From the NCBI GenBank assembly GCA_025766275.1, contig JAFKAC010000268.1:1-38356 (forward strand): DNA of 38,356 nt, in the 5' to 3' direction. The position numbers and the translations under genes were made by a program. Within the stretch, counting starts at the first letter, position 1; each line of letters opens with the position of its first letter. The notes under the pieces are model-generated. The model saw only the letters and a list, made by a program, of their open reading frames with translations, had not been told where the DNA came from and did not search any database. This stretch comes from Lactarius indigo. Its lineage: Eukaryota; Basidiomycota; Agaricomycetes; Russulales; Russulaceae. Below are positions 18,329 through 30,316 of this stretch, one piece after another.

Positions 18329-20244
18329 ATGAGTCTATCTACGTTCTTGCTCGGAAAGCATCAATCGAAAGGAGCGGGGAGTATCGACGGGGATCTTGAT
18401 TCCCTTTTTCGTTCCTCGGTGCGTCCCCTTCGAACCCTGGCTCTCTCAGTCGTGAATTTGCGCCCAGGTATCAGCTCTTCCGACGAGTCATTCTGCTACT
18501 TCCGGCGTTCCTCAGAAAGCGGGGACCAAGAGGGTGAGGGAAACGGGAAACGGTTTATTACCTGGTCCAACCAAGCGGAAGAAATCTGCGAAAGCCATCG
18601 ACCGATCCGTCCTCACGTCAAAACCAGCAATCGCTGAACCTGTAGCAAATGACTCGAGAAGGATCAAGAGAAAGAGGCAAATCAGCGAAGATTCGAAGAC
18701 GAAGGGTAAAACAAAAGATGCCTCGGAGGGAAGTGACAAGGAAGAGGCCGACGGTGGACTAGAAGAGGCTTATGAACGCAGAACGCGCCATCTTGGAAAG
18801 GAAGGTGCACCGAGTACCTCGAATAACAAGGAGGGGTCGGAGGACACTTCTGATAGCGAGGTGGATACATCGCAACTCGTCCACGAGACGGTTGCGAAGG
18901 GGGATCGACATGCGAAGACACGACCAACTCGGAGACGTATACATCATGACAGTCCCCCAGACGAGACGAAAGAGCAACGTGACGCACGCACAATATTCAT
19001 TGGCAACGTACCTGTTGATGTTGTGAAGAGCAAGGTGTGCCCAAGCTTCTTCCTCTTCCTTAATTTTACCTCATATTCTGGCAGTCTGCTCTGAAGCAAT
19101 TCAGGCGGCATATACTATCACATGTCCCGGGCTCTAAGATAGAGTCTACGCGCTTCCGTTCCGTCGCGTTCCAAAAGCCAACATCCGCTGCACCCGCGCC
19201 GCGCACGCACAGCCTCGAACGCACCGCTGAATGGCGTGCGTCCAAAAGCGACGACGTCCCTGCGCCGCCACCACGGCTGACCTCCCACGACAAAAAGAAG
19301 ATTGCCTTCATTAGGCACGAGCTACACGAGGAAGCGGATACCGTCGCGGCTTATGTTCTCTTTGCGTATGGCGGGGAGCTCGCCCCCGACGAGGCTGCAA
19401 GGGCTGCGATTGTCGCGCTCGACAATTCGCCATTCATGGGCCACACGCTGCGGGCGGATACCCTAGGAAGTGGCGTAGGGGACCCGAAATGCACGGTATT
19501 CGTCGGGGGTCTGGATTTTGCAAGTCACGAAGAAGATCTACGGACGTTCTTCGAGGGCGTTGTTAGCGCGGAGCGCGGGCCACGCAGCGCCGTCGCTAAC
19601 TCAAACTCCGATGACGAGGCAGGCGCCGAGGCGAAACCAAAGACATGGGTGACGCGCGTACGGATCATCAGAGACAAGGACACGCTACTGGGCAAAGGGA
19701 TCGCATACGTTCAGTTTGCGGTACGTAAACTAACTTTTTCACGCGTCCTCGCAATTGACATTACCCTGGGCTGAACTGGCTGAGACAGGACCGCGAGTGC
19801 GTTGATGAGATACTCGCCCTCGAACCTGGCAAGCTCAAGTTTGCGAAACGCAAGTTGCGCGTCGAACGCTGTAAAACCTTACCTGGCGTTCTCGACCGGC
19901 CTACTGCCACTGCTGCCTCCACAACACCTCCCTCTCGCAGTGCTCACTCACAATCAACAAGACCCGCACCCAAAGCCGTGCCGAAGGGTAACCCAAACCT
20001 CGGTGCGCAGCTAGCCCATTTGTCCAAGGCCGAGCGCAAGGCTGCCAAGGCGGTTGACCCTGAACGGGTTGCACGGCGCCTCGCCAAGAAGAAAGCGCGC
20101 AACGCCCTGCAGGTGCCAGAGCAGGGAAAGGATCGCGTGCGCGTGCGCAAAAACACGACTGATCACAAGGGTGCTCCCACTCATCGGAAAAAGAGCCGTG
20201 TGCGTAGCGAAAGGAGCGTGGAGAAGAGGAACACAAAGAAGTGA
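18329..20244 (+). CDS. NOP12: Nop12-like nucleolar RRM protein (ribosome biogenesis)
   Basis: Four exons, all phase 0: 18329-18418, 18516-19034, 19085-19720, 19789-20244; introns of 97, 50 and 68 nt; 566 residues. The N terminus MSLSTFLLGKHQ is followed by a Lys/Glu/Ser-rich acidic-basic region (about 31-185), then RRM1 starting at RTIFIGNVPVDVV (about 188) with a long insertion, RRM2 from CTVFVGGLDFASHEEDL (about 339) through KGIAYVQFADRECVDE, and a basic tail (KAERKAAKAVDPERVARRLA, ending RNTKK) resembling a nucleolar localisation signal. In yeast Nop12 acts in 60S pre-rRNA processing (5.8S). Two RRMs, the charged N terminus and the basic tail match Nop12 well. The 3' end is convergent with the GH35 gene, leaving 87 bp between stop codons. 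Confidence 0.88.
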
Positions 20245-20331
20245 TAGGAGTTGATTTCATAGACCTTTGTGAATCGTCGATAGTACTACAACATACATAC
20301 GACATTCCGGAAGACCGGTTTAGCACAGACC

Positions 20332-23300
20332 TCAAACCTCTCTTCCCTTTGGGTTCCAAGGGGGGTTGTTGGAGATGATAGGACCAACACCTCCTTGCAG
20401 TATAGCGTCGACCGTCAACGCAAGAGTGGGTGTGATTGGAACAGCTTTCATTGCCCAGAGAGCGACCGCGACGGTACTATGACGAGAATTGGCAACAGCT
20501 TTTGAATTCATCCATGAAGAGACACGCACTTGGTTCCGTTGTAGTCCAGGATACCTTGATGTACAGGAAACTTGAATTGGGGGCTGTACGAACGGACGTC
20601 GTCACCAATACTCCCGCACCTTTTCAAGCTCTAGTATGAGATGTGACATACCCGAGATTCGCCACGCGCTTGCCCATCATCCATCCATTAACAAATAAGA
20701 GCGCACGGTATGGCTGTGAGCTTTCGTCGAAAGTAAACGACAGCATCACATCGAAGCCAGGGGGTATATGCAGAGGAAACTCCGTTACAAAGAACCCGAC
20801 GCCTGCGTCACCATTAGGCAAGCCGGCTGAGAGGTCCCGGGCCACCCAGTTACTCGTGTCGAACCCGGGTAGATGCCATCCCGTGCGCTCGCCAAAGAGC
20901 CCGCCTTCATTCAGCACGCCACGGACGCGGTCTGTAAAACTACGACAGACAGCGAGGAAGGAAGTGAGAAAGGTTCTTGAGGTCTCATAAAAGGTTACGA
21001 ACTCTGTATATCCACCGATTTTGCCCTGGACTTTCCATGTACCAAATGTGCCATTGTTAAGCTTGAAGCCACGCACGCCTCGTGGGGACTTGGAAGCATC
21101 GGTCATGCCTTTCCGCATGTTCAGAAGAGAATCAGAAGCAACGAGGCAGACTCACTTCCATCCGTCTGGTTTAGGCCCATATTGTCCTGCAGGATATCGT
21201 CGCTCGAGAGAAAATCTGGAAGCCGATAGGCACTTACCTGGACTATGGTGATCACGTTGTCCGCCCCAGGTATTAGAGAGCCAGTCGGGAAGATGAATTC
21301 GTCGTCGGTCTCTTCAAGTATGTGGAGATTATTCGTTGAGCTATGACGGAAGGGTCAGCAGAATGCCGCCTCCAGGATGAAGCGCCCGTACTTCCCGAAT
21401 GAAGTACCCAGGAAGTGTGAGTTCAACCAGACGCTAGCAGCAAAGGCTATCACGCGTTGGGTGAGCCGTCAGGGAACAACGCGAGTACGGTAAATACCTT
21501 CGCCACCGTTTATAGAAAGGTTGACCGATCTCTCGTGACCTGTCGCGTCGAAGTGCCCCCGCCAAAGGACGATATTTTCGCAGCTGAGTCCCCCTGTCAG
21601 CGCAGGGATTCGGACTTAAGTGTTGATTTCTGCGTACAATTCATAGTCACATCCGTACAAGACTCGTCCATCCCCATAGTAAGGCTTGAATGGGACGTTC
21701 GTTGTCGTGTGATTGGCTACAGTCCAACTGGAGTCGTCGAAGGTCGCCTGTATCTCCGGCAAGCTGTCGCTGAACTTCCACTTTGTAAGGGCTGGCGCCG
21801 TAATTTTCGGATTCGAGAACGTTAGGTGCCCTACAAATGTGCCCGAGAAGAGAGAGAGATCGTTGGTTGCGGTTTTGTTGCTCACGATAGCGTCGCCGTT
21901 CCACGTCACCGCCTTCATCTGGGGGGGTCCGATGACTTGGAGCGTGACGCTTGCATTCAGATCGCCGTATAGCGCGAGAGTACCGTCTGCTCCGAGAGAG
22001 GCATTCCTCACGAGGTGCGGGCCACCCACTAGCAGGGTGGAGTTGGTGCCTATCTGCCAGAAGCTGGCGTGTGGACCAGCCCCGTCGAGCACAGGAGCAA
22101 AAAACGTGCCCGCTGTGAGCGATGTGGAAACTAACACGAGGGAGGTTTCTGTGTCGACTACAGCGAAAGGGCCACCTTCAGGGACCCCATTTGGGAACTT
22201 GAAGTCGACCGCGCCCGAATGAGATAGAGCAAGCTCGCTAGGTTCCCCGCTGTCCGCAGTGATGTACAATACGTCACGGTTACCAATATGGCCGGCGAAA
22301 AAAATTGGCGCCGTAGACCAGAGGATGAAACCAGAGGTGCCGTAATGATAGTCGGTTACGATTACTTTGGATTGTCGACCGTTGAGTGTAATGTTGGGCA
22401 CTGCCTGTGGAATAGTAACGACCCCTGCACTTGTTGTCACCGTCAAATTGAAAGCCGTCAACGCACTGCCCGCCATCGTGTTAACCTAAAAACTTCGTGA
22501 GGTAGAGCATAGGGTCCATACGTGGATGATGAATTCGTCTGACGGGCAATCCAGAAGCCTGTGCCGGTGTCTGGATTCTTCAAGAAAGTTACGAAGGCAG
22601 CGGGGTTTGTGACTTGAACTGGGCCTGATGTGCTGTTTCCCACCCGTTCGGTCTTTAGAAACTCTGGTGAACTCCTCAAAAACAGGCCCTGAGTCTTGAG
22701 TTCTGTGAATTTAGTTGTAATCTCGCGAGATTCTCCAATAGCCGCGCCATAGTCGTAAGATGCTGTTAGGGAGGGTCAACATGAGCTCCCACATTTCTGT
22801 ATATTAGAACTCACTGTAAACCCCCGGAAAAGGGAGACCACCCCAAGAAGTCCCCCTGTTACAATGCAGATGAAGCTGAGAAGGGTACATGCCAACAGGA
22901 ACCAACACCCACCCATATACCATGTAGAAGTTCATCAATTTCGCATTAGAAGCCCATAGTTGGCGGTAGAAGACAGATTGGAACTCTGGGCCCGTCATTT
23001 CCCCACAGGAAGCGTAGCCGGGAGCTGTTGGTCCCCACGCGTCATAAGAACCGCCTTGAAACTGATATACGTTAGCGATTTGGGGTTGTATATCCACGTG
23101 CCCTACCTCAGGAACGTAGAATGGCTGGCCTGGGTTAGTCTCTACAGATATAAGTAAGCTTCTAGCGTTATCTATATTGTGCAGTAAAGCCATCCAACCT
23201 TCGTGGTACTCGTAGTAATTTGTCACAACCGGTTTCCACGCCTGCGGGTGGGAACAATCAAACGCTTGGGGGTACGAGTCCAGACTAGAATGGTTAGACG

Positions 23301-24558
23301 GGCGAAACACGTAGCCAAACCTTGTGGGCATACCCATAAATATCTACTGCACCCTGAAAGAGCGTAAGCGAGAGACATGTAACTGCATGGAGAAGCTAAG
23401 TCCCACCGTCCCATTGACGAAATTCCCGTCTTGGCCAGGATCGTTGTATGTGAGCGGGACAACGATAGAAGAATTATGGTAGGCCGCCTCGAGCTCAGCG
23501 AAATATTGCGCGTTACCACCACTCTGAAAATATTCGTTATCTGATAGACCAGTTATCTGTCCATAGTGTGCTGTGGTAAGATAATTGTCACGTACCGACC
23601 TGAATTGCTTCCAAGTAATGAGTATTTTCGTCGTCCTCAGATCGATGGTATGACTTACCAATTATAGGCCCGCCCTCAGTGATTTGATTTGGCGCAGCTT
23701 GGGTGATGACTGCCTGGATATAGTCCTGCCATGTGGCGTTGAAGTCTGTCGCGTTCGTCCTCAAGGAGCCTTCAGTCTGGCTGGTAACCCAGTGGGCTAT
23801 TCCACCCGCGGTCGTTTCCGCATTTATATATGGACCAGGACGAAGAACAACCCACACTCCAGCTGCAAGAGCTGCATCGAAAAGAGGCTGCAGAGCACGA
23901 AAAGCACCAAAGTCAACAACGCCAGGTGCAGGGTTTAGAAGACCCCAATGGGTGTACACTGAGACAGCGTTTAGGCCTGCCGCCTTAAATTTCTGGAGAA
24001 TATCCAACCACAGGGAAGGTACGGGCAGGCGGAAGGTGTGAAACTCTCCAGAACTGCCAGAGAAATGAAATTAAGGCGCTACACACGGGTAAGCCTCGAA
24101 GAGGAAATCTCACGGACTCACTATACCAGGACACGCTGCCCATGCAGGGCGAGTGTGTACTTATCCCATTGTACCACGCTTGTACGTCCGTTGGAAGAGA
24201 ACGCAGCGGTGATGGGCGTGGAAAGTGCAGCTCCCTTGCTCGTCGTATCTGAATAGATGCAAGCCAGAAGTCCCGAGTAGACAGACTCCAAGAAATGTTG
24301 AAATCGGAAGGGAGCTATACGAAACCGGGGACAGAGAAAGATAATCCCCAGGATAATGGACACGGCGAAAAGGACGGTCCGAGTACGAGACAATGAGCTA
24401 TTGCACTGAGGCCTCCTAGTGTGCAAGTTGAGCATATTGACCTTGCCCTCATGATGGTGGCAAAAGTGCGTGTTAGCGGTTCCCGGAGTGTCGCCCGGCG
24501 TGGACCGGATGTGCCTTAAGCTACAGCCTGCGCATTCGCGTGACTTCCGGACTTCCAT
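20332..24558 (-). CDS. GH35 beta-galactosidase with probable N-terminal membrane anchor, 19 exons
   Basis: All 19 exons join in frame to 1081 codons: 24122-24558, 23659-24053, 23596-23607, 23407-23540, 23334-23353, 23199-23284, 23107-23141, 22913-23061, 22815-22855, 22522-22762, 21638-22465, 21498-21583, 21392-21446, 21238-21340, 21156-21186, 21003-21108, 20652-20939, 20530-20583, 20332-20476. Introns are 45-68 nt. GH35 enzymes remove terminal beta-galactose from lactose or plant cell-wall glycans. Landmarks: YSGEFHTFRLP, the acid/base motif QVDNEYFQ (E284) and the nucleophile motif FYVPEFQGGSYDAWGP (E373), followed by the usual beta-sandwich domains. Length is normal for fungal GH35. Residues 61-75 (TVLFAVSIILGIIFL) after a basic stretch suggest a signal anchor or uncleaved signal; a start at M42 (24435) is an alternative. 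The enzyme probably acts in the secretory path or outside the cell. Confidence 0.95.
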
Positions 24559-25072
24559 TCTGTCAACTATAGTCAGCAGGCGAATACAACGCCTTCTCTA
24601 CACCTGGGTCGCTGGTGAAGAACCAAAGTTGGACTTTGAAGCTCGTCCGAAGCTGGAAGCTGCGCCACCCGTTCCGTATTCCCACAATCACGAGACTACA
24701 TTCAATATGAGACGTCGTCTCCCAGTTCCCGTCCGAGTCGACCATGACAGAGTCGGTGACGCGCGGGGGTAGATCGTGACATCCAAAGGGTTGGGTTATA
24801 ACCTACGTCTACACATAAGATCGCAAATTCTTGGTGTTTGAAGGCGGTCAACAAGGCAGTTTCCTAGTTTACCTTGTAGTTTACAGTGGCCGGCTTGTCG
24901 CATTTACTGTATTTTCCAAAACACAAAGCCATCTCTCGCCTTAAAAGATTTCAGCATGGCCCACCGCTGGCTGCCTCATGGTGGCAAGCTCAAGAGCAAA
25001 ATCCGTGTGCTACTTTGCTCCGTTTCATGGCTATAATATGATAACCGGTCCGAATGGCAACCAACTGCGACC
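24559..25072. promoter_or_regulatory. Divergent promoter region between GH35 and permease genes
   Basis: These 514 bp separate two divergent start codons. A TATA-like stretch (tataata) lies near 25032, about 35-40 bp before the permease ATG. GCGGGG at 24763-24768 fits the CreA/Mig1 consensus SYGGRG, but a hexamer like this occurs often by chance. No other element is clear. Confidence 0.35.
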
Positions 25073-27523
25073 ATGGCCTCTGAACTCACCCCCGCCATCA
25101 GCTATGGGACCATCAAACCCCCGTCTTCACATCGACAACACGATGAAGATACCCCAACGCATTCTCCGCCCAGTCCTTCTATCGGGACACTACACCGTGG
25201 CCTGTCCTCGCGCCAGGTCCAGATGATCGCCATTGCAGGCACGATTGGCACCGGTCTCTTCTTGGGCACTGGCACATCTCTAGCCCAAGGCGGTCCAGCC
25301 AGCATGCTGATCTGCTATTCCATCGTCGGCTTCATCGTTTATGTCACACTTCTACTCTTGGGTGAGATGGCAACTCAGTATCCCGTAGCCGGTGAGTGCC
25401 TATTCGTTTGACAACCCTCTCTACCTTCTCGCATCGGATTTTTTAATTGCACCTTTATTCTTTTGGTTGGTACCTTATCATCGTGCCCCATCTATTCCAA
25501 CGCATTCCAACTCCTTTCCCATTCCTGGTGATTTGGATTTTACCCTTTAACCACTCTCAACCTCTTTCGTCCACAGGCTCATTCAACGCCTACGCCACCA
25601 GGTTCTTCTCCCCTGCATACGGTTTCGCTCTCTCGTGGAACTATTGGTTTAATGATGCCATTTCTGTTGCCTCCGACCTCACCGCTGCCCAATTAGTCTT
25701 GGAATTCTGGAGTTTTCCCAACCCTTGGATTTTTAGTCTTACGCTATGGATATTCCTCGTCTCCATTAACGCCACCCATGTCGGGGCATACGGTGAACTA
25801 GGTGGGTCCTGTTCTTATCCACACTCTCACCACTGCCGTTTTTGACCGGAGTCTAACAGAGTATTGGCTGTCGTCTCTCAAAGTTGTCACAATTGTCATC
25901 TTCATTCTACTCGGCATTCTTGTGAATGTTGGTGGTAATCAAGAACATCGCTTCATCGGTTTCGAGAACTGGCGGATCCCTGGTGCACCATTCGTTGGAG
26001 GCTTCGGCGGTTTCGCGCACGTCTTTGTCACCGCTAGCTTTGCCTGTACGTTATTCTTGAAATTGTACTCCATCGTCGTCTTATCACTCGGCGCAGTTGG
26101 GGGGACAGAGAGTCTTGGAATCACCGCGGGCGAAACGAAGAATCCGGGTAAGAACATGCCGCGGGTTGTCAAATTTGTATTTTGGCGGTGCGTAAGTTCC
26201 TCTGGAGAGTACCTCGGCACTTCAGCTCACGCTCTCTGCAGAATCCTGTTATTTTACCTTTTGAGCATCTTGTTGATCGGTTTGAATGGTGCGCATATAC
26301 TCAAACCCTTGACATTTATTCCAAATCCCCGCCTTAGTTCCCTGGGACTACCCAAATCTTTCCAACAAGACCGCAACCACGTCACCCTTCACGATCGTGT
26401 TCAAACAGTTTGGATCTTGTATGTCCTTCGCGCTGCTCCCAAACCTCTACCCCCTTTACCCATTCCTCAGCTACTGCTGCATCTTTCATGAACACCGTCA
26501 TCCTCAGCTCTGTCATTTCCGCCGGTAACCATGCACTCTTCGCTGGCACACGCGTGCTCTACAGCCTCGCTACGGCGTCTCATGCGCCACCTCTCTTCGC
26601 GTGGACGACGCGTGGAGGTGTACCGCTTCCCGCGCTGTTCCTGACCAGCGGCATCAGCGCCCTATGCTTCGGCAGTTCTTTCATCGGAAACGGTCAGCTG
26701 TGGGCATGGCTACAGACTCTTGTCGGTGTGTCCAACCAGGTACGGAGGAGCGTCCACACTTTATTACTGCATGTTCACGTGTTCGTGTCCTGACGCGTGT
26801 ATATCATAGATTGCTTGGCTGTCCATTGGGATTGCGTCGTGGCGCTTCCGCACCGCGTGGAAAACGCAAGGCCGCCCGCTCTCGGAGATGAAGTTTCGCG
26901 CACAGTGGACGTGGCCGTGGGGCCCTCCTTTCGTGGTGCGCGCTTATCCCCTCTTCGCCGACTTACCCCATCGCATTTCGCTGACACGCTATCGTATCAG
27001 ATCACAGCCGTATCGGCCATCATCCTCAGTGCGTGCATGACCCTCTCCCTCCCACCTTCTATATCTTTTTTCGCTTGAATTTGGGAGCTAATCAAAAAAT
27101 CATCGGGGTTCGGTGGGTCTGCTCTATTGGTTCTTGCGTCGTGTCCTTTTTTTTGCTGTTCGGCACCACTGCGCAGTTCAAGGGTGGTCCTCCGTCATCC
27201 CCCGCTTCTCCGCAGCCGACTTCTTCTCGTTCTATATTGAGTTGCCCGTGATGGCGCTCATGTACCTGCTCTGGCTCCTCGTCCAGCGCGTGCGTTACCT
27301 TCCGGCATCACCATCAACGTCCCCGTTGGCATCACCATCAACGCCCCCGTTGGCATCACCACACCCGGCCCGGCCGTTCTTCGATTTTGTAGATGTAACA
27401 CGTGTAGATCTTTACCATGACGAGCACAAGGGGCAGGTCGACGAGCATGAGGACGAGACACGGGCGCAGCGCCTGGGTGGACGCGCACGCTGGGCTTGGG
27501 CCGCATATTACCTCGTTGCGTAG
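25073..27523 (+). CDS. Amino acid permease (AAT/YAT family), 10 exons
   Basis: Exons 25073-25391, 25577-25801, 25860-26045, 26097-26187, 26242-26288, 26338-26418, 26471-26739, 26810-26935, 27001-27028, 27177-27523 join in frame to 572 residues. The start is CGACCATGG, a good fungal context. A hydrophilic N terminus precedes SSRQVQMIAIAGTIGTGLFL (TM1, with the conserved IGTGLF substrate-binding motif). Then come GEMATQYPVAGSFNAYATRF, the family motif GGTESLGITAGETKNP and about 12 membrane helices; length and motif order match fungal plasma-membrane amino acid/proton symporters. Substrate cannot be told by eye. Intron 1 (185 nt) and intron 9 (148 nt) are long for this region. The cytosolic C terminus has a Pro/Ser repeat and an acidic segment that could be a regulatory or ubiquitination tail. 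Confidence 0.93.
27304..27360 (+). repeat. 24-bp tandem repeat in permease C-terminal exon
   Basis: Two near-identical 24-bp units (27304-27327, 27328-27351; one base different) and a partial third encode repeated Pro/Ser/Ala residues (ASPSTSPL, ASPSTPPL). The unit length is a multiple of 3, so copy changes keep the frame. Confidence 0.85.
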
Positions 27524-27639
27524 AGCGCATTATACAACGCCCCTATACATTACCTCTTGCATTACCTTGCACGCGATGACGATCAAACTCCAATTGAAGG
27601 GCGGGTACTGACAAGGGCAAACGTATAACAGTAAGGGTG

Positions 27640-28140
27640 CTATTCGCAAGGATGGTATGGCGGGCGTGCCAGTGGAACGGTTAAAGTAATAACGCAATAA
27701 TGAGCGATACGAATCAAAAATGACGAGTAATTAAAAAAGAACCACTTGAATCTCCAGCGTATGCCGGGTACATAACATCGTCGGGCCATGGCGATAGGGG
27801 ACCTTTCCATCCCGGCGTTCCCCCATCGCGTGCAGCGCATCGGCACACTGGGCGACGGGGGGGAAAAGGTCTGCGGTCTGGATCGCGTAGCCAAACAAGA
27901 CAAATGCGTGACCAACTGTATTCCTTCGGTCTGTTTCTTCATTTCGTTACTGGTTCCGCGGAGCGGACTGACTTCGGCCTCTCTTCTCATTATGTCATAG
28001 GCATCAGCGATGAGCCTTCGTTCGAATTGACATTGTTGAAGCGCGCGCCGGAATGTGAGGTCTGGGATATGACAATCATGGCATAGCGTTAACAGCGTGC
28101 GTACCCTCTCCTCCTCTCCTCCACATACTGAATTGGACAT
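27640..28140 (-). CDS. Doubtful hypothetical protein, up to 166 residues
   Basis: The ATG at 28140 starts MSNSVCGGEEERVRTLL, followed by a charged helical stretch (FRRALQQCQFERRLIADAYD, about 30-49). The second half is less protein-like and Trp/Phe-rich. No family is recognised and no intron is evident. It would be convergent with the permease, 117 bp away. It may be only the first exon of something else, or chance. Confidence 0.3.
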   Translation of the reverse strand: MSNSVCGGEEERVRTLLTLCHDCHIPDLTFRRALQQCQFERRLIADAYDIMRREAEVSPLRGTSNEMKKQTEGIQLVTHLSCLATRSRPQTFSPPSPSVPMRCTRWGNAGMERSPIAMARRCYVPGIRWRFKWFFFNYSSFLIRIAHYCVITLTVPLARPPYHPCE

Positions 28141-28152
28141 ATGTGTAATGTA

Positions 28153-28608
28153 ACCAGTGGGGAGCCGAGATCACCGGCGATCCGGAGCTGAGGCCTGAGG
28201 GATCGGGCTCACTTCAAGCCCTTTGTGCTTGGCGGGACTAATAACCACGAAGACCACGACAACCCCAAATTCTGGACGCTCGACTCGCTCATGGAGCTCA
28301 ACGGTGCGTGCGCACGCGCGATCTCCGCTCCGCCACGAAGATCGTTAATGACAGGGTATCTCAAGACACACTTTCATCGACATCCTCAAGATCGACATCG
28401 AGGGTGGAAATTCGATGCGCTCACGGCGTTACTTAGCGCACGCGTTGCCGAAGGGAACGTGCTCCCCGTCGGCCAGCTCCAGCTGGAGATCCACGCGCGC
28501 GAAAGTCGCGAGAACTTTGAGTACACCAATATCGTGCGTGGTGCACGGCCAGAGCTGGCAGAGGAGTGTCCTTTGGGACCGGAATACCAAACAACTGGCA
28601 ATCTTTAG
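28153..28608 (+). pseudogene. Degraded methyltransferase-domain protein fragment
   Basis: Pieces in different frames match, in order, what I recall of an agaricomycete methyltransferase-domain family: WGAEITGDPEL (about 28158), HFKPFVLGGTNNHEDHD (about 28213-28260), FWTLDSLMELN, then HTFIDILKIDIEGG (about 28365-28415), FDALTALLS (about 28410) and GQLQLEIHARES to NFEYTNIVRGARPELAE. One base seems missing between IEGG and FDAL. The usual region between NFEY and the TN that follows (a segment with paired Trp) is absent, with the flanks fused. No catalytic N-terminal part or start codon is present upstream. This is consistent with a truncated, decaying copy. Confidence 0.55.
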
Positions 28609-30108
28609 TCTCTGGCTCAGGAACTGATCTTAGCTGTGGCACGACTAAATTTCATCATGAGGAAGTGTTTACAGTAAAGTCCGGATTTCCGTGCTTCCCA
28701 GCCAAACCATACGAGACCTCGTGTTTCCCGATCGGCTCTACGTATCATCACCAGGGAACCTACTCTCAGCACTGTCAGGGACAAAATCAACTGAAGAGGG
28801 AAGCTCAGTGCAATCCTTATTGCCGATCAGACTTGTGCTGTTTTGATCATTCAGGTTGTCATCTTTGAACGTGAGCTTGGGACGCGAGGCCAAGAATCCT
28901 AGATTTGATTGTGTTAACGCCTCCAAGTTACTTGAGACTGGTGTAACTTACTGGTATTAGAGGGCAACAGGTCGACCGACCGATGAGACGAGAGCGCTGT
29001 ATTGTATGTCTGTGGTGGTCGTCACGCGAGGAACAATTTGTTGACAGGGAAGTGCAGATTGTTCAGGGACCGCGAAGGATCGTCACTTTGGTCAGCGGGG
29101 ATCGACAATATTGTTATGCGATAAGATGATAACAAGCGGAGAACCATTTAGCGGGGGGGGCGGCTGATGGGATCGACGAGAGTTGAGACTAGATCGCTGA
29201 ACTCATGGTCATGACCAGAGCCATATCATTGCCATGCACCCTGCAGTTGTGGTCCGGTTGTAGCAATGTCATTTTTTTGATCCTATAGATCGCTTGTTCC
29301 AGATAGATGCTAAATGATGGGAAGACTCATCAAGCTTGTCGCGTGAGTGCAACCAAGTCGCACGTTGTGCGAAGACAGATAAAAAGCACAGAAGGAATAG
29401 TGCGTGTATTCTGGGCACTGGCCAGAGTAGCCATCAGCCAATGACATACATAGGAGAACAGAGTACACCAAAGGAGGCCCATCTCATGTATGGTGACGAC
29501 GCCGAAATGACTTTTAAAATGCTGAGACGGATCAGGGGGTAGGGACTGGAGGTGGATAGGAATCGCAACAACCGACATCACTTCATATTCGGGACGGTAT
29601 AGAGGATTGGCGAACGTACGTTGATGAAACGTTGCTCAGGACAATTGCCTATGATCTCAGCTACATCCAACACGGGAAGGCTATTCAAACGCAATGGCGG
29701 TGCCGTTAACAAGGATGGGCATTTGGGCATTAGGAGAGGACTGCAGTCGAGTTGGTAGCAAGTAGTGGCCGTAAGATGCGACCTTGGACCCGCCAATCAA
29801 ACGGACTCAACTAAACACTGAAACTTGGAGAAAAGCCCGCGGGTCGCTGATCTGCAATAGTGTGGTCAATACACTGTGTATCCATGATCAAGACCATAAG
29901 ATAAGATGAAAAGGCCTCAGAATGGTGTGTGTGACGTCCTTTCCTGCAGTCTCAATGCAGGTCGTACTCATTAAAATCAGATATTTTGAAATCATTGGCA
30001 AAATGGCGGTAAACTCTCGAAATAAGGTGTTAAAAGGGGTGCTCACTGTTTTGTAGTCTTCTTCAGCGTGGGTGTTGGGACAGCAACTCAAACAACTATG
30101 CAAGTCCG

Positions 30109-30155
30109 AAAAAAAAAGTCGGCCCGGCCTCGGTAGCGAAACCATGGACCATCCT
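30109..30155. repeat. Short interspersed repeat, copy 1
   Basis: A9 followed by gtcggcccgg, cggtagcg and ggaccatcctt. It resembles 30317-30358 in order and sequence. On the minus strand it ends in T9, like a Pol III-type or tailed element end. Confidence 0.5.
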
Positions 30156-30316
30156 TCTCACTCACCTCATTTATCTCATTTTTCAAGTCATAAATTTTTT
30201 ATACAATGTCAACAATTCTGCCGATAGGAGTTCCCGAAATCCCACTCTCTCGAAGCCTTTTCGCCAAGCCCATAGAAATGAAAACGGCTGTAAGGCAGCA
30301 ACGTGCGTAACTTGAG

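Noticed and set aside
18032..18399. Short open frames on both strands over the tRNA
   Set aside because: They overlap the tRNA-Ala gene and show no protein-like features outside it.
21457..22222. Plus-strand frames of 122 and 169 codons inside GH35
   Set aside because: They are antisense to a fully resolved 19-exon gene.
24763..24768. GCGGGG as a specific CreA/Mig1 operator
   Set aside because: A single hexamer match is expected by chance in 500 bp; mentioned but not called as a separate site.
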